Positions 51,901 to 57,700 of a DNA stretch of 64,000 nucleotides are shown here, piece by piece. Positions within the stretch are counted from its first letter, which is position 1. Each line of letters starts with the position of its first letter. This stretch comes from Atrichornis clamosus (lineage: Eukaryota; Chordata; Aves; Passeriformes; Menuridae). Below the pieces are notes generated by a model. That model made no database searches. It saw only the letters and a program-made list of their open reading frames with translations, and was not told the origin of the DNA. Location of the stretch: the NCBI GenBank assembly GCA_013400975.1, contig WBMZ01003500.1, forward strand, positions 62,001 to 126,000, given 5' to 3'. The position numbers were made by a program, and so were the translations under genes.

Positions 51901-54195
51901 TTACCTACATTCATCCTGCAGTTTATGGAATATCTTAGTTATAGTTAAAATTTGTAATTTCAAGCGGATGGTTTAAGATATCTGCAGTATAGCAATACCT
52001 GAACTTTAGGCACAGTAACAACACATACTTAAACATATTTTCGTAGCTATTTTACTTTACACTCAAGTGATTAGGCTCAAAAGTTTTCTGGATGCTTGTT
52101 GCTGTGGTTTGCAGAAAATATCCAATGTAGCCAAGCAATTTTAGGAGATGCTCTGATTATGCTGCTGTGAACACAGTTTGAAAAAGAGAAAAGCAGCTGC
52201 AGGAGCAACTCCTGTTTCCATTCTCTGCTATCACAATTTCTTTTCTACCTTTATCAGTGACACTTGTCACTGGAAGATTGTGACCTAGTCTCCACTGTAC
52301 AACACACTTAACTACATCATTCACATGTAAAAAAGGGGCAAATGGCACACAGAACACCAATGAAAAATATTAAAAAACTAACACTGCTTTTATAGTCCCT
52401 TTTCACTAAACCATGTATAGCTTTAAAGAGTGATAATGACTTAAATCACAGGGGATGTTTAAAAGCATAGAATACTAAAGTCTTCAGGCAAAAACTTAAA
52501 GAACATCATTAGGTCTTAGACAGATAAGACTAGAACAATAGCGAGAGTTATGACAGTACTCTTAAAATGCGAAAGAAATTGGTAAAGTGTACGTGTCTTT
52601 TCTCAAAATATGAAATATGAATTCCTGCTAGAGTCCTGGCTTTTGGTTCAATTTTCAGTAATTGTCATTAATTTTCTGTGTTAATTCTAGGTCAACAAGG
52701 GCAGAAAAATCTAAATTATCTTAATAAATTCTTCATTGTGATTTATAATAATGGCAGATCTGCTCCAACCATTTTCATTGTGAACTAATTCCTAATTTTC
52801 TGCAAAAGAATTAGCCAATCTGTGTGTGACAGAACGTACTGCCACCAGGATCTAATTTGTCTCAGTGCGTTTTATAAGTACTGAATAATGTTGTGCAAAC
52901 ACCACTCTTGCACTAAGCATTTAAAGAATATGTTTTCCCATATAAACATACAGCTCCATCTAGGAGAGTTTCCCAACGGATGCTCTGAACCCCAGAAACA
53001 CAGTAAGTTTTTTACTAATACAGCAAAATACCTATTCAATACTTTGCAGATGAACTATATGCTCCTTTCCACAGTCCACATAAATAAAACGATGATGTTT
53101 AATAGTTTCATCTTTAGCTTGTCTTCTTTTTGCCTGTACTATTAGCTCCTGCCAAGTTATCTGCATATCTTTAGCATGAATGACTGACCAACTTCTAAAC
53201 TCTTATCATTTAGCCATGACAACAGGAAGGAAATAGATGATACCTAACGCCAAAACACTATTTTTATCTAGAATGCCATTAATTAGCTTATCTCATTGAC
53301 CACACCAAAGCTTTCTTTAAAGTAAAAAAGAGCTCCTCCTAAAGTGTAGCCTGGTCTGTTGCCCAGAAGGCGAAATGTTGTGCAGCCGGTGTGTACTGAG
53401 CCATGCTTAGAGAGTAAAATGATAAGCTCCCCGATTAACACTTGGGTAAACCCGCAGGGCAGCGTCTGAGCCGCCTGTCAGCCCCGAAGCGGTGACGGCT
53501 GAGCGCAGGTCTGCGGGCACCGGGGCTGCCGGCGCGCACGGCGGGGTCCCGCAGGTGACGCACGGCATTCCCAGCCCGCCGCTACAGGCACCTCGCCGCG
53601 CCACCGGGCATCGCTAATCCTCTGCCTCCTAAGACTCTCTCACGGCATTAGTTTCACACCGAGGAACAGCTGTGAGTTTTATAAACTTCCTTAAAGCTTC
53701 ACAGGGATTCCCAGGCTTAGGAGACCAACTGGATTCGCGTCCCTGCTGTGAAGCGTACGGAGGTTAACCCTCCTTCTTCTCTTCCTCCTCTTCCTCCTCG
53801 TCCTCCGCCCGGCGCCGCAGCGGCTGCTGTCCGGCCTGTCACCTCCTGGCCTCGTGACAAGCACCTGTGGCGTGCCAGCTGTCGCGGGCCGCCGTCACCG
53901 GGCACTCGCACCCACCGCCCGGCCGGGAGCGCTACCCGGCCCCGCGGCGGGCGGGGGAGCGCGGGGCGGGCGGCACAAAGCGCCTCCTCCGCCCGCGGCT
54001 TTGTTCGCGGCGGGGCCCCGCGCCAAGCCCCTGCCGCAGCCCCGCTTCACCGCCGCACCGCGACTCGGCCTGGCCCCGCTGACAACCCTCTCCCGCCCTC
54101 ACCCCGCTGCCTCTCCGCCACGCCACGCCACCGCCTCCTCCTCCCACCTTGGCTTTCCCAGCCTCCAGCTTCTTCAGCCGCTCCTCGTCCTCCAT
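763..54195 (-). CDS. AKAP9: AKAP9, 5' part of the gene (13 coding exons, incomplete at the 3' end)
   Basis: AKAP9 is a very large coiled-coil scaffold of the centrosome and cis-Golgi. It anchors PKA, phosphatases and kinases and recruits gamma-tubulin complexes. Its short Yotiao isoform binds NMDA receptors and the KCNQ1 channel. I joined exons 54148-54195, 29181-29432, 21660-21704, 13688-13858, 11158-11313, 10017-10214, 6917-9364, 5144-5357, 4289-4368, 2559-2694, 2009-2130, 1378-1483 and 763-961. This gives 4175 nt (about 1391 codons) with no internal stop, canonical AG/GT borders and matching phases throughout. The protein starts MEDEERLKKLEAGKAK and continues LAQFRQRKAQ, as in the AKAP9 N-terminus I remember from human. 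The rest is almost entirely heptad-rich, Glu/Lys/Leu/Gln-rich coiled coil. The gene runs off the left edge, and full-length human AKAP9 is about 3900 residues. The identification is secure, but exact borders still need transcript support. Confidence 0.95.
962..1377 (-). other. AKAP9 intron 12
   Basis: AT-rich short intron. A run of seven C on the minus strand (Gs at about 983-990) lies in the pyrimidine tract upstream of the exon 13 acceptor. Nothing else recognised. Confidence 0.8.
1378..1483 (-). CDS. AKAP9: AKAP9 coding exon 12 (residues 1291-1326)
   Basis: This 106-nt exon enters in phase 0 and leaves in phase 1. It reads VKEPGLSSSERRKEEEPIHL and ends QTPSQSLM before the split codon. It is a Ser/Glu/Lys-rich spacer with little helix. 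Similarity to the human KEETEFLSIHSQM linker is weak. The evidence is the acceptor tttttag, the donor gtaaaa, and the exact phase fit that makes Asp with exon 13. Confidence 0.78.
1484..2008 (-). other. AKAP9 intron 11
   Basis: Short intron with a CR1 fragment on the opposite strand (about 1612-1805). The stretch to its right is unique sequence with a plus-strand open frame that lacks protein similarity and overlaps exon 11, so I treat it as chance. Confidence 0.8.
1612..1805 (+). mobile_element. CR1 LINE fragment, internally deleted
   Basis: The left part matches the CR1 ORF2 C-terminal coding motif EHL-Y-ERL-E...SL-K, from 'ggagcatctg' to about 1690. The right part resembles the CR1 3' segment in which a diverged 'ctggacacagt...cctgagcaacctgctct...tgaccctgctttgagcaggg' occurs. 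The roughly 250 bases expected between them are missing. It is heavily diverged and non-functional, and lies antisense to AKAP9. Confidence 0.75.
2009..2130 (-). CDS. AKAP9: AKAP9 coding exon 11 (residues 1250-1290)
   Basis: This 122-nt exon enters in phase 1 and leaves in phase 0. With the split codon it reads VSGSLCNLTVQERMDALLHK, then IMEEYSRLKALQTQLMKDCKQ. This matches the human motif ENMHTLLNKVTEEYNKLLVLQTRL. The acceptor is tttttaaag and the donor gtaaac. Confidence 0.9.
2131..2558 (-). other. AKAP9 intron 10
   Basis: AT-rich short intron with no repeat, RNA gene or coding similarity recognised. Confidence 0.8.
2559..2694 (-). CDS. AKAP9: AKAP9 coding exon 10 (residues 1205-1250)
   Basis: This 136-nt exon enters in phase 0 and leaves in phase 1. 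It starts VLCGNQNEHSSVAVEVGDRG and ends RGQAQ. This lower-complexity, non-coiled-coil linker corresponds to the human region after TLCSVLGEYY and is poorly conserved. The acceptor is gttgaacag and the donor gtaatg. Support comes from its splice sites, its phase fit between exons 9 and 11, and the shared V/T-LC start; it is weaker than for its neighbours. Confidence 0.82.
2695..4288 (-). other. AKAP9 intron 9
   Basis: AT-rich intronic sequence. The only open frames are short and without similarity. Nothing else recognised. Confidence 0.8.
4289..4368 (-). CDS. AKAP9: AKAP9 coding exon 9 (residues 1178-1204)
   Basis: This 80-nt exon enters in phase 1 and leaves in phase 0. It completes the Asp codon and reads DGEGKSTQRLIEKLNEAV then TEECSRMAQ. 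The human counterpart contains LIGKLQKAVSEECS. The acceptor is attcctag and the donor gtaagact. It is short and conserved in the helical core. Confidence 0.9.
4369..5143 (-). other. AKAP9 intron 8
   Basis: AT-rich intron. A stretch at about 4435-4565 is slightly more GC-rich, with 'aagaggggcatgg' and 'cccctctttattg' facing each other as a short imperfect inverted repeat. Not assigned to a known family. Confidence 0.75.
5144..5357 (-). CDS. AKAP9: AKAP9 coding exon 8 (residues 1107-1178)
   Basis: The exon of 214 nt enters in phase 0 and leaves in phase 1. It starts TDLQLQMEAQRICLSLVYSA, essentially the human NDLRLQMEAQRICLSLVYST, followed by HVDQVREYLQAEKENALCSL. It ends in the codon split before exon 9 (A then G|AT giving Asp). 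The acceptor is ttattcag and the donor gtaact. Confidence 0.96.
5358..6916 (-). other. AKAP9 intron 7
   Basis: AT-rich intron. A simple A/C-rich tract of CAAA/CCAA-type repeats lies at about 5914-5942. A CA run lies near 6797. No gene-like content. Confidence 0.8.
6917..9364 (-). CDS. AKAP9: AKAP9 coding exon 7, giant coiled-coil exon (residues 291-1106)
   Basis: One uninterrupted exon of 2448 nt (816 codons), phase 0 at both ends, starts EKQKKEGEDLSKAQEKE and ends VDALKSEQ before the donor gtatgt. The acceptor is atttaaag with a weak pyrimidine tract, so the start of this exon is slightly less certain than its body. The whole segment is predicted coiled coil by eye: regular Leu/Ile at heptad a/d positions, very high Glu/Lys/Gln and almost no Pro. 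Blocks recognisable from human AKAP9 include ELKHEAEITNYKIKLEMLER, LFSHEEELSRLKEDLE, LITKQNQLMLEI and EYKSKLKALNEKL. The Ser/Lys-rich stretch near residues 1010-1070 is the main non-helical break and the most diverged part. Confidence 0.97.
9365..10016 (-). other. AKAP9 intron 6
   Basis: Short AT-rich intron with a C/T-rich patch at about 9530-9590. Nothing recognised. Confidence 0.8.
10017..10214 (-). CDS. AKAP9: AKAP9 coding exon 6 (residues 225-290)
   Basis: The exon has 66 codons in phase 0. It begins LQASEALRNSSHSCTAADLL and ends at FEM before the donor gtatgt. The acceptor is attcaag and the first codon is TTG (Leu), not a start. The segment TAADLLQAKQQIL and the following QQLEEQ match human AKAP9 as remembered. 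It is heptad-rich coiled coil with Gln-rich faces. Confidence 0.95.
10215..11157 (-). other. AKAP9 intron 5
   Basis: AT-rich intron. No repeat family or RNA gene recognised. Confidence 0.8.
11158..11313 (-). CDS. AKAP9: AKAP9 coding exon 5 (residues 173-224)
   Basis: The exon has 52 codons in phase 0. It starts LQEFEAAIKKRDDIITQL and ends SQKLQIQFQH, nearly identical to human LQEFEAAIKQRDGIITQL...QKLQIQFQQ. The acceptor is a T-rich tract ending tttttag and the donor is gtaagtta. It is continuous coiled coil. Confidence 0.95.
11314..13687 (-). other. AKAP9 intron 4
   Basis: AT-rich intron with a poly-T run near 12987-13001 followed by an A run near 13015-13023. No coding similarity. Confidence 0.8.
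13688..13858 (-). CDS. AKAP9: AKAP9 coding exon 4 (residues 116-172)
   Basis: The exon has 57 codons in phase 0 at both ends. It begins EEEFGV, passes through ENELAGKQQEIEELSREIEE and ends YGTEGLQQ, tracking the human segment ESELAGKQHEIEELNRELEE...YGTEGLQQ. The acceptor is gatttag and the donor gtataa, a weaker-than-consensus donor. The coiled coil begins here. In the human protein an 18-residue segment (starting VNGCSF) precedes EEEFG; I could not find it upstream in this window. Confidence 0.93.
14944..14983. repeat. 20-bp tandem duplication
   Basis: Two adjacent copies of a unit beginning accaaaaa-ggtgaatg differ by one base over their first 17 positions. It is intronic. Confidence 0.85.
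21073..21297 (-). mobile_element. Avian ERV LTR-like fragment
   Basis: The block starts TGTGGGTTGACCCTGGCT and continues with a diverged 'gggctgagataaagtcag...taata' and 'ctcaccacct...ccgacag'-like series. I recognise this as the end of a common avian interspersed repeat of LTR type. Read in its sense direction (minus) it ends with the usual CA. It is truncated and carries no coding capacity. The family assignment is from memory and would need a repeat library. Confidence 0.5.
21660..21704 (-). CDS. AKAP9: AKAP9 coding exon 3, 15-codon microexon (residues 101-115)
   Basis: This 45-nt exon reads PESEISTTVEDYSSE and matches the human stretch ESEISTTADDCSSE. The acceptor is ttttag and the donor gtaagact, both phase 0. 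It is too small to appear as an open reading frame and is identified by homology plus splice sites. As it is a multiple of three, it could be skipped without shifting the frame. Confidence 0.88.
21705..29180 (-). other. AKAP9 intron 2 (7.5 kb)
   Basis: AT-rich intron holding a CR1 3' end at 27600-27727, a short (CCAA)n run near 23238-23255 and AT-rich TATA-type runs near 22550-22605. No coding similarity. Confidence 0.8.
27600..27727 (+). mobile_element. CR1 LINE 3' end fragment
   Basis: Diverged but typical CR1 3' terminus: a block equivalent to 'ccagatgacctc...ggtcccttc..acc' followed by 'ttatcctatgactctg', the degenerate form of the ATTCTATG-type terminal octamers. Only about 130 bases remain, which is 5' truncation as usual for CR1. 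It is antisense to AKAP9. Confidence 0.75.
29181..29432 (-). CDS. AKAP9: AKAP9 coding exon 2 (residues 17-100), basic N-terminal segment
   Basis: The exon has 84 codons in phase 0 at both ends, with acceptor tatgcag and donor gtaagt. It starts LAQFRQRKAQ, then has a strongly basic KKQKKKKK stretch (about residues 34-41), a variable Asp/Ser-rich part, and the conserved RTLHSGEI motif near residues 83-90. In human Yotiao, residues 29-46 are reported to contact KCNQ1. The aligned segment here contains the lysine run, so that contact may be electrostatically altered or kept; this is inference. The middle of the exon differs most from the human protein as I recall it. Confidence 0.93.
29433..34734 (-). 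other. AKAP9 intron 1, left part
   Basis: AT-rich sequence. A less AT-rich patch at about 30480-30680 has an open frame on the plus strand, but its translation shows no family resemblance and I leave it out. Nothing else recognised. Confidence 0.75.
34735..35030 (+). mobile_element. CR1 LINE fragment, reverse-transcriptase C-terminal part
   Basis: The sequence matches the CR1 ORF2 segment just past the reverse-transcriptase core. A decayed LSKF-like start is followed by the equivalent of QRDLDRLEKWADRNL. The KCKVLHLG motif survives as 'caagtcctgcacctggga'. Stops and frameshifts throughout make it a dead copy. It is antisense to AKAP9. Confidence 0.75.
35031..42599 (-). other. AKAP9 intron 1, middle part
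   Basis: AT-rich intronic sequence without recognised genes. A 36-base imperfect hairpin lies at 40188-40223. Some stretches near 36.0-36.5 kb and 37.1-37.3 kb are less AT-rich but match nothing I know. Confidence 0.75.
42600..43690 (-). mobile_element. CR1 LINE ORF2 reverse-transcriptase relic
   Basis: On the minus strand, successive frames carry the CR1 ORF2 reverse-transcriptase order: a decayed LDVH-SMGPD-type start near 43445, then F-EG-K-Y-G-YR-ASLVSGKIMEQI (CR1 consensus ...KEDPGNYRPVSLTSVPGKIMEQI) near 43200-43270, and a CSSGVQLDAF block near 42880-42920 equal to TSGVPQGSVLG. Frameshifts and stops split it, so no functional enzyme is encoded. It lies in the same orientation as AKAP9, within intron 1. 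Confidence 0.8.
43691..49320 (-). other. AKAP9 intron 1, part between CR1 and SINE
   Basis: AT-rich. Contains a 33-bp tandem duplication (45753-45818) next to a (TA)n-type run (about 45818-45842) and a 9-bp perfect hairpin (48602-48621). No coding similarity. Confidence 0.75.
45753..45818. repeat. 33-bp tandem duplication
   Basis: Two adjacent 33-base units, each starting atataccttt/ct and running through taaatgaaaa, with a few substitutions. The plus-strand translation repeats IYLLNEN twice, which is only a by-product. An AT dinucleotide-rich run follows directly. Confidence 0.85.
49321..49472 (+). mobile_element. tRNA-Ile-derived SINE with CR1 tail (TguSINE1-like)
   Basis: The 5' 75 bases are a tRNA-Ile(AAT)-like sequence. 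The RNA polymerase III A box (TAGCTCAGTTGG, 49332-49343) is intact, the anticodon loop region reads GCTAATAACACCAAGG, and the B box (GGTTCAATGCC, 49377-49387) is intact. From about 49401 it switches to a CR1 3' tail ('gctggacttgatgatcc...ggtccctttcaact') ending in 'ttctgtgat' repeats. This chimera is the published design of TguSINE1, a SINE known from passerine birds and mobilised by CR1. Mismatches show it is not a working tRNA gene. It is antisense to AKAP9, within intron 1. Confidence 0.85.
49473..53439 (-). other. AKAP9 intron 1, promoter-proximal part
   Basis: AT-rich, with a poly-A run near 51767-51781. Open frames on either strand look like chance. GC content rises sharply at about 53440 as the CpG island begins. 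Confidence 0.75.
54148..54195 (-). CDS. AKAP9: AKAP9 coding exon 1 (residues 1-16)
   Basis: This exon encodes the 16-residue start MEDEERLKKLEAGKAK, one change from the human start as I remember it. The start codon at 54195-54193 sits in a strong context, GCCATGG, with G at -3 and +4. The donor after the AAG Lys codon reads gtggga and the intron is phase 0. The exon lies inside the CpG island. It is the only good in-frame start, because the neighbouring exon 2 has no ATG of its own. Confidence 0.95.
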
Positions 54196-54200
54196 GGCGT

Positions 54201-54317
54201 CTGTGCGGGAGAGCAGGGTGTTACCGGCAGCAGGAGGAGGGGCTCGCCCCGCGCCTTCCCCTCAGCCGGGGTGCACACGCTCGCTGTCCGGTCCCGTCCC
54301 GTCCTGTCCCGCCTCAC
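54201..54317 (-). other. Possible 5'-leader mini-intron
   Basis: A strong acceptor-like ccctgctctcccgcacag ends five bases before the AKAP9 ATG. A donor-like GCT|gtgagg lies at 54316-54317, inside the last codons of the upstream ORF. Splicing them would remove 117 bases and the upstream stop. A second donor-like gtaaca (54220-54224) is too close to be used with this acceptor. Purely a sequence-based suggestion. Confidence 0.3.
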
Positions 54318-54358
54318 AGCGACGACAGCTGCCGTGGCGGGGCCACCGGCGCCGCCAT
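54314..54358 (-). other. Upstream ORF (14 codons plus stop) in the AKAP9 5' leader
   Basis: It starts at the TISU ATG and encodes MAAPVAPPRQLSSL before TGA. It ends 118 bases before the AKAP9 start and is in another frame. If the leader is transcribed unspliced, this ORF should lower or tune AKAP9 translation. No function of the peptide is implied. Confidence 0.7.
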
Positions 54359-54362
54359 CTTC
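54351..54362 (-). promoter_or_regulatory. TISU / YY1-type initiator element
   Basis: The minus strand reads GAAGATGGCGGC, a perfect match to the TISU consensus SAASATGGCGGC. TISU elements sit just downstream of transcription start sites, bind YY1 and can direct translation from very short 5' UTRs. The transcription start is therefore inferred a few to some tens of bases upstream (about 54365-54395 on this map). Its ATG opens a 14-codon upstream ORF, not AKAP9 itself. Confidence 0.75.
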
Positions 54363-54595
54363 AGCTCCACGTAAACACGCGGCCGGGGAAAGTGACGTGT
54401 TCCCGGCCGCTCCTCCTCCCGCCGCCGGTCCCACCTCTCCGAGCGCCGGCCGCTCCCGGCGCCTCTGCCCGCCGGTGACCCCCGCCCGCCCGGCTGCCGC
54501 CGAGTCCCGCCGGAGCCGCCCCCGGAGGAGCGGGTTTGGTCGCTGCAGGGCAGCGGCAGCGCCGGGGGCAGCGGGCGCGGGCAGGGCCAGTGGGC

Positions 54596-54630
54596 ACACC
54601 CCCCTCCACACCCCCCTCCACACCCACACC
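54596..54630. repeat. Short C-rich direct repeats
   Basis: A CCACACCCCCCT-type unit repeats about two and a half times within the CpG island, upstream of the inferred AKAP9 start site. Confidence 0.8.
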
Positions 54631-54790
54631 CTCAGCGCTCCTGCGGACACAGGCGGGGGGCTCCCGCTGCTCACAAAAGAACCGCACCGCCGAGGCGCCT
54701 GGCGCTCGCTGTGGCTGCGACACGGAGCTCTGAACGGGCGTGACCTGAGTTCTGCAGCCCCGCGAATCCCGTGTGTCTGGCTACAAGGCT

Positions 54791-57700
54791 AATTCTGACA
54801 GTTCTGATTTTCCGGGTGTTGTCCTGCCCTGCGCGCGGCTCACTCAGTTGCAAGGTTAGAGGCTCGATCTAAAGCTTGACAATACAACAAGCTTCCCGAG
54901 CGTGTGCCGCAGACTGTATCGAGATGACAACAAAGGATTCGTAGCCCCCTGTTGTTACTTAGCATGCACTCGTGCCAGACGGGCTGGAAGAAGTGTGTTA
55001 AAACCACGAAGGGGAATATGGCACGTGGCAATTAAATGCTCACACAATTTCCATGCCTCAGCAAATACAAAGCAATATTCTGAGATAATTTAATAGTCTG
55101 CTAAATGCATGCATTGAAAGGCTAATAGCAATTTGTATCACGTGGTTCTATTGTGCTTTTTCTTTCAGTTACCCCTGAGGTCGGTTCGGTTTGTGACGGT
55201 GCGATGGATGGCACAGGCTTACGCACAAAGGAAAAATAAAGGCTTCCCAGGAACGTGTACCAGCTGCAATGCGAACAGATTCCTTATTCCACATTTGGAA
55301 TAATTCTGCTTTACTAAATACAAAATTCAAAATCTTTCTGAATTAGCTTAGATCTCAGCCTTGCTGATCTTTTGAATATCGTTCATTTAGTCTACACTCT
55401 TTCCTTGCTTGAATTTTCCAGCAAAGACCAGATACGCCCAAACAAACAAACGAAAAAAATACAAAAGAAAACATTATTTGCACAGTATTACTGACCAGGA
55501 CCAAGTTTAAAAAAAGTAGGTGTCCTAGCAACAGAATTCCACACCCATATTACTGCCAAAGTAAACTAAACATACAATCTGACATTTTAAAGGATTTTCC
55601 GTTCCTCCTAAAACACATTATTTTTCATGGAAAAGTCTGAAAAAATTTGTTGATCGGTACAGGTAATGTGCATTTCTGTGTTTACAAAGCAATGTTCTCA
55701 ACCTCCAGTCAAAAAGGAAATGCATACTATTTATGTCAAAAGAAAACACCATCCATCATAGGGAATAACAAATGTCTGCATTATATGTTGTTTCATATTT
55801 GAAGCAAGCATATGTTTCAGTTAAAGTTCTCAGACTTTGCCATTTCACTACAGAAAAATCATGTTATAGAGAAAAGCAGCAAATGAAAATGAGATGAAAA
55901 ATTAATTAAAGTGGAAATTTTTTAGACATTTCTATTTGTTAGAAATGTCTATTTTAAAAATAGAAATTTAGAATATTTCTTCTATTTCTATTTTATAGAA
56001 ATTTAAATTTATTTGAGTTCATTCCTTAAAAACATATTCTCAAGGGAATATAATAAAGTATCTCATGCAAAGCCTGTACAAACAGAGGCTTTTCCCAGCA
56101 ACCACAAAGGACCAGAAACCCCTGAGGGAAAAATAAATCACCTTTTCTGTGTCAGTGACATTCATCTTAACTGTTAGAGGCCACTGTTGTAGAACTAGCT
56201 ATCAGATGTCAGTAAAATTTCACACACACATGACGCTTTGATAGTAATTTCTTTATCAGTAAGTATCGCATTTAGAAGATAATTGCAAAGTTCCCAAATC
56301 CTATAATTAAATGTGTTATTTTGTTAATGCTAAGAATTGATGGGCCTAATTTTGCTCTTGCTTACAGACTTATATTCATGTAATTCTAATGGATTTTAGG
56401 TTAACACCTAATTCATGACTATGAAAGTAATGAAAAACAGGCTGACAAACCATAATAGAGTACTGTGGAAATTACTACTAGATAAAATATCCCAGGGAAT
56501 AATATTTCCATATTCTCTTAACATTGGATGAACAGGACTTTATCTCCTAGAGGGAAAAAAAATTCCATACAGCATGATTTCCTACTTCAGCTGTTTTAAT
56601 TCCTATTTTATCGTTAATGCAGGGTGAGTTGACTGGAATTCACAACTTGGTTAGCCAATTAAACTTTCAGGTACAGAAAGGCATTAATCTTGTTTGCTTA
56701 ATTCTCAGAATTGACCAATAATACTCACTTGCCTGAGAATGTAAGAAAGTGCCAAACAGTCAAGGTAATATCTGCTTTAAAAATGGATTAACTCTCTAGC
56801 GATCATTGAATTCACATAAGTCAAATATGTGTAAACTACTTTCAACAGTATATGTGAAGTGAACCATATTATCAAGGTAAGAAATACAGATCAGACATTC
56901 TACAAAGTAGGAACTCCAAAATGGTGTTTTGGTCTAGGCTTATTTTTATTTAGAATTAAATTTATTATTGAAAATGTTCATACAAAACAGCACTGAACCA
57001 GCTTTGAATATCAGACCAAATTTTTAGTTGTGTTTGTCTGTGGCCAAGTGCAAAGGCTTCTTCATCCACAGCATTTTCTCTAACAATGAAACTTCACATT
57101 CTTCCTACCTCTTCTGTTTCCTTTCTTTACTGTTCAGTGAAGATATGACTGGTGACTTTCATTGTGGTGTGTTAGTGGACTGTGAAGCCAAAAGATGAAG
57201 CTTAAAGACCATATGTGATAGTCACAAAGTTCTAGTTAGGAAATTCAAATTGTGTCACAGTCCACTGAAGTTGGAATCAGAGGGCTGTCAGATCACAACA
57301 TGCTGCTGGTAAATCACGTATGCAAATAGTATGCAAAAATTTTAAAATATCACAGGGCTAACCTGATGATACGACCTCTTCCTACAGGCAAGGAGCACAG
57401 ATATTGTATATTCTCAACTGTCACAACTTCAGCAATACCTCTTAATAAAAAGACTATCCAACTCTAATTTATTTTCTTCAACAAAAATACATATTAGAAT
57501 GGATGACTCCTGCATGGACTATGTAAGATTCCCTGATCCAGCTTATAACAATAAAATATTATCTGACAGCAGTCAGATGTTTTCCTAGCAGCAATACAAT
57601 GATCATGACACATTGTGGTTTTTTAATTTTAAACTCAAATTTTAATGTTTTAATTTTAAATGTCTATATTTGGTCAATGTAACTTGGTAAAGGAGTAGTT

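Larger units (their letters stand above)
53440..54790. promoter_or_regulatory. CpG island covering the AKAP9 promoter and exon 1
   Basis: A sharp change from AT-rich flanks to very GC-rich, CpG-dense sequence brackets AKAP9 exon 1. It contains many GC-box-like GGGCGG/CCGCCC strings, a CRE half-site TGACGT (54393-54398), and the TISU/YY1-type element at 54351-54362. The long open frames seen on both strands here (up to about 310 codons) are what stop-poor GC-rich DNA gives by chance. They show no family similarity and overlap one another, so I do not call them genes. Confidence 0.9.

Noticed and set aside
53748..54792. Long open frames (up to about 310 codons) on both strands near the AKAP9 promoter
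   Set aside because: They overlap each other on opposite strands, lie in a CpG island where stops are rare, are Ala/Pro/Arg/Gly-rich and resemble no family. Base composition explains them.
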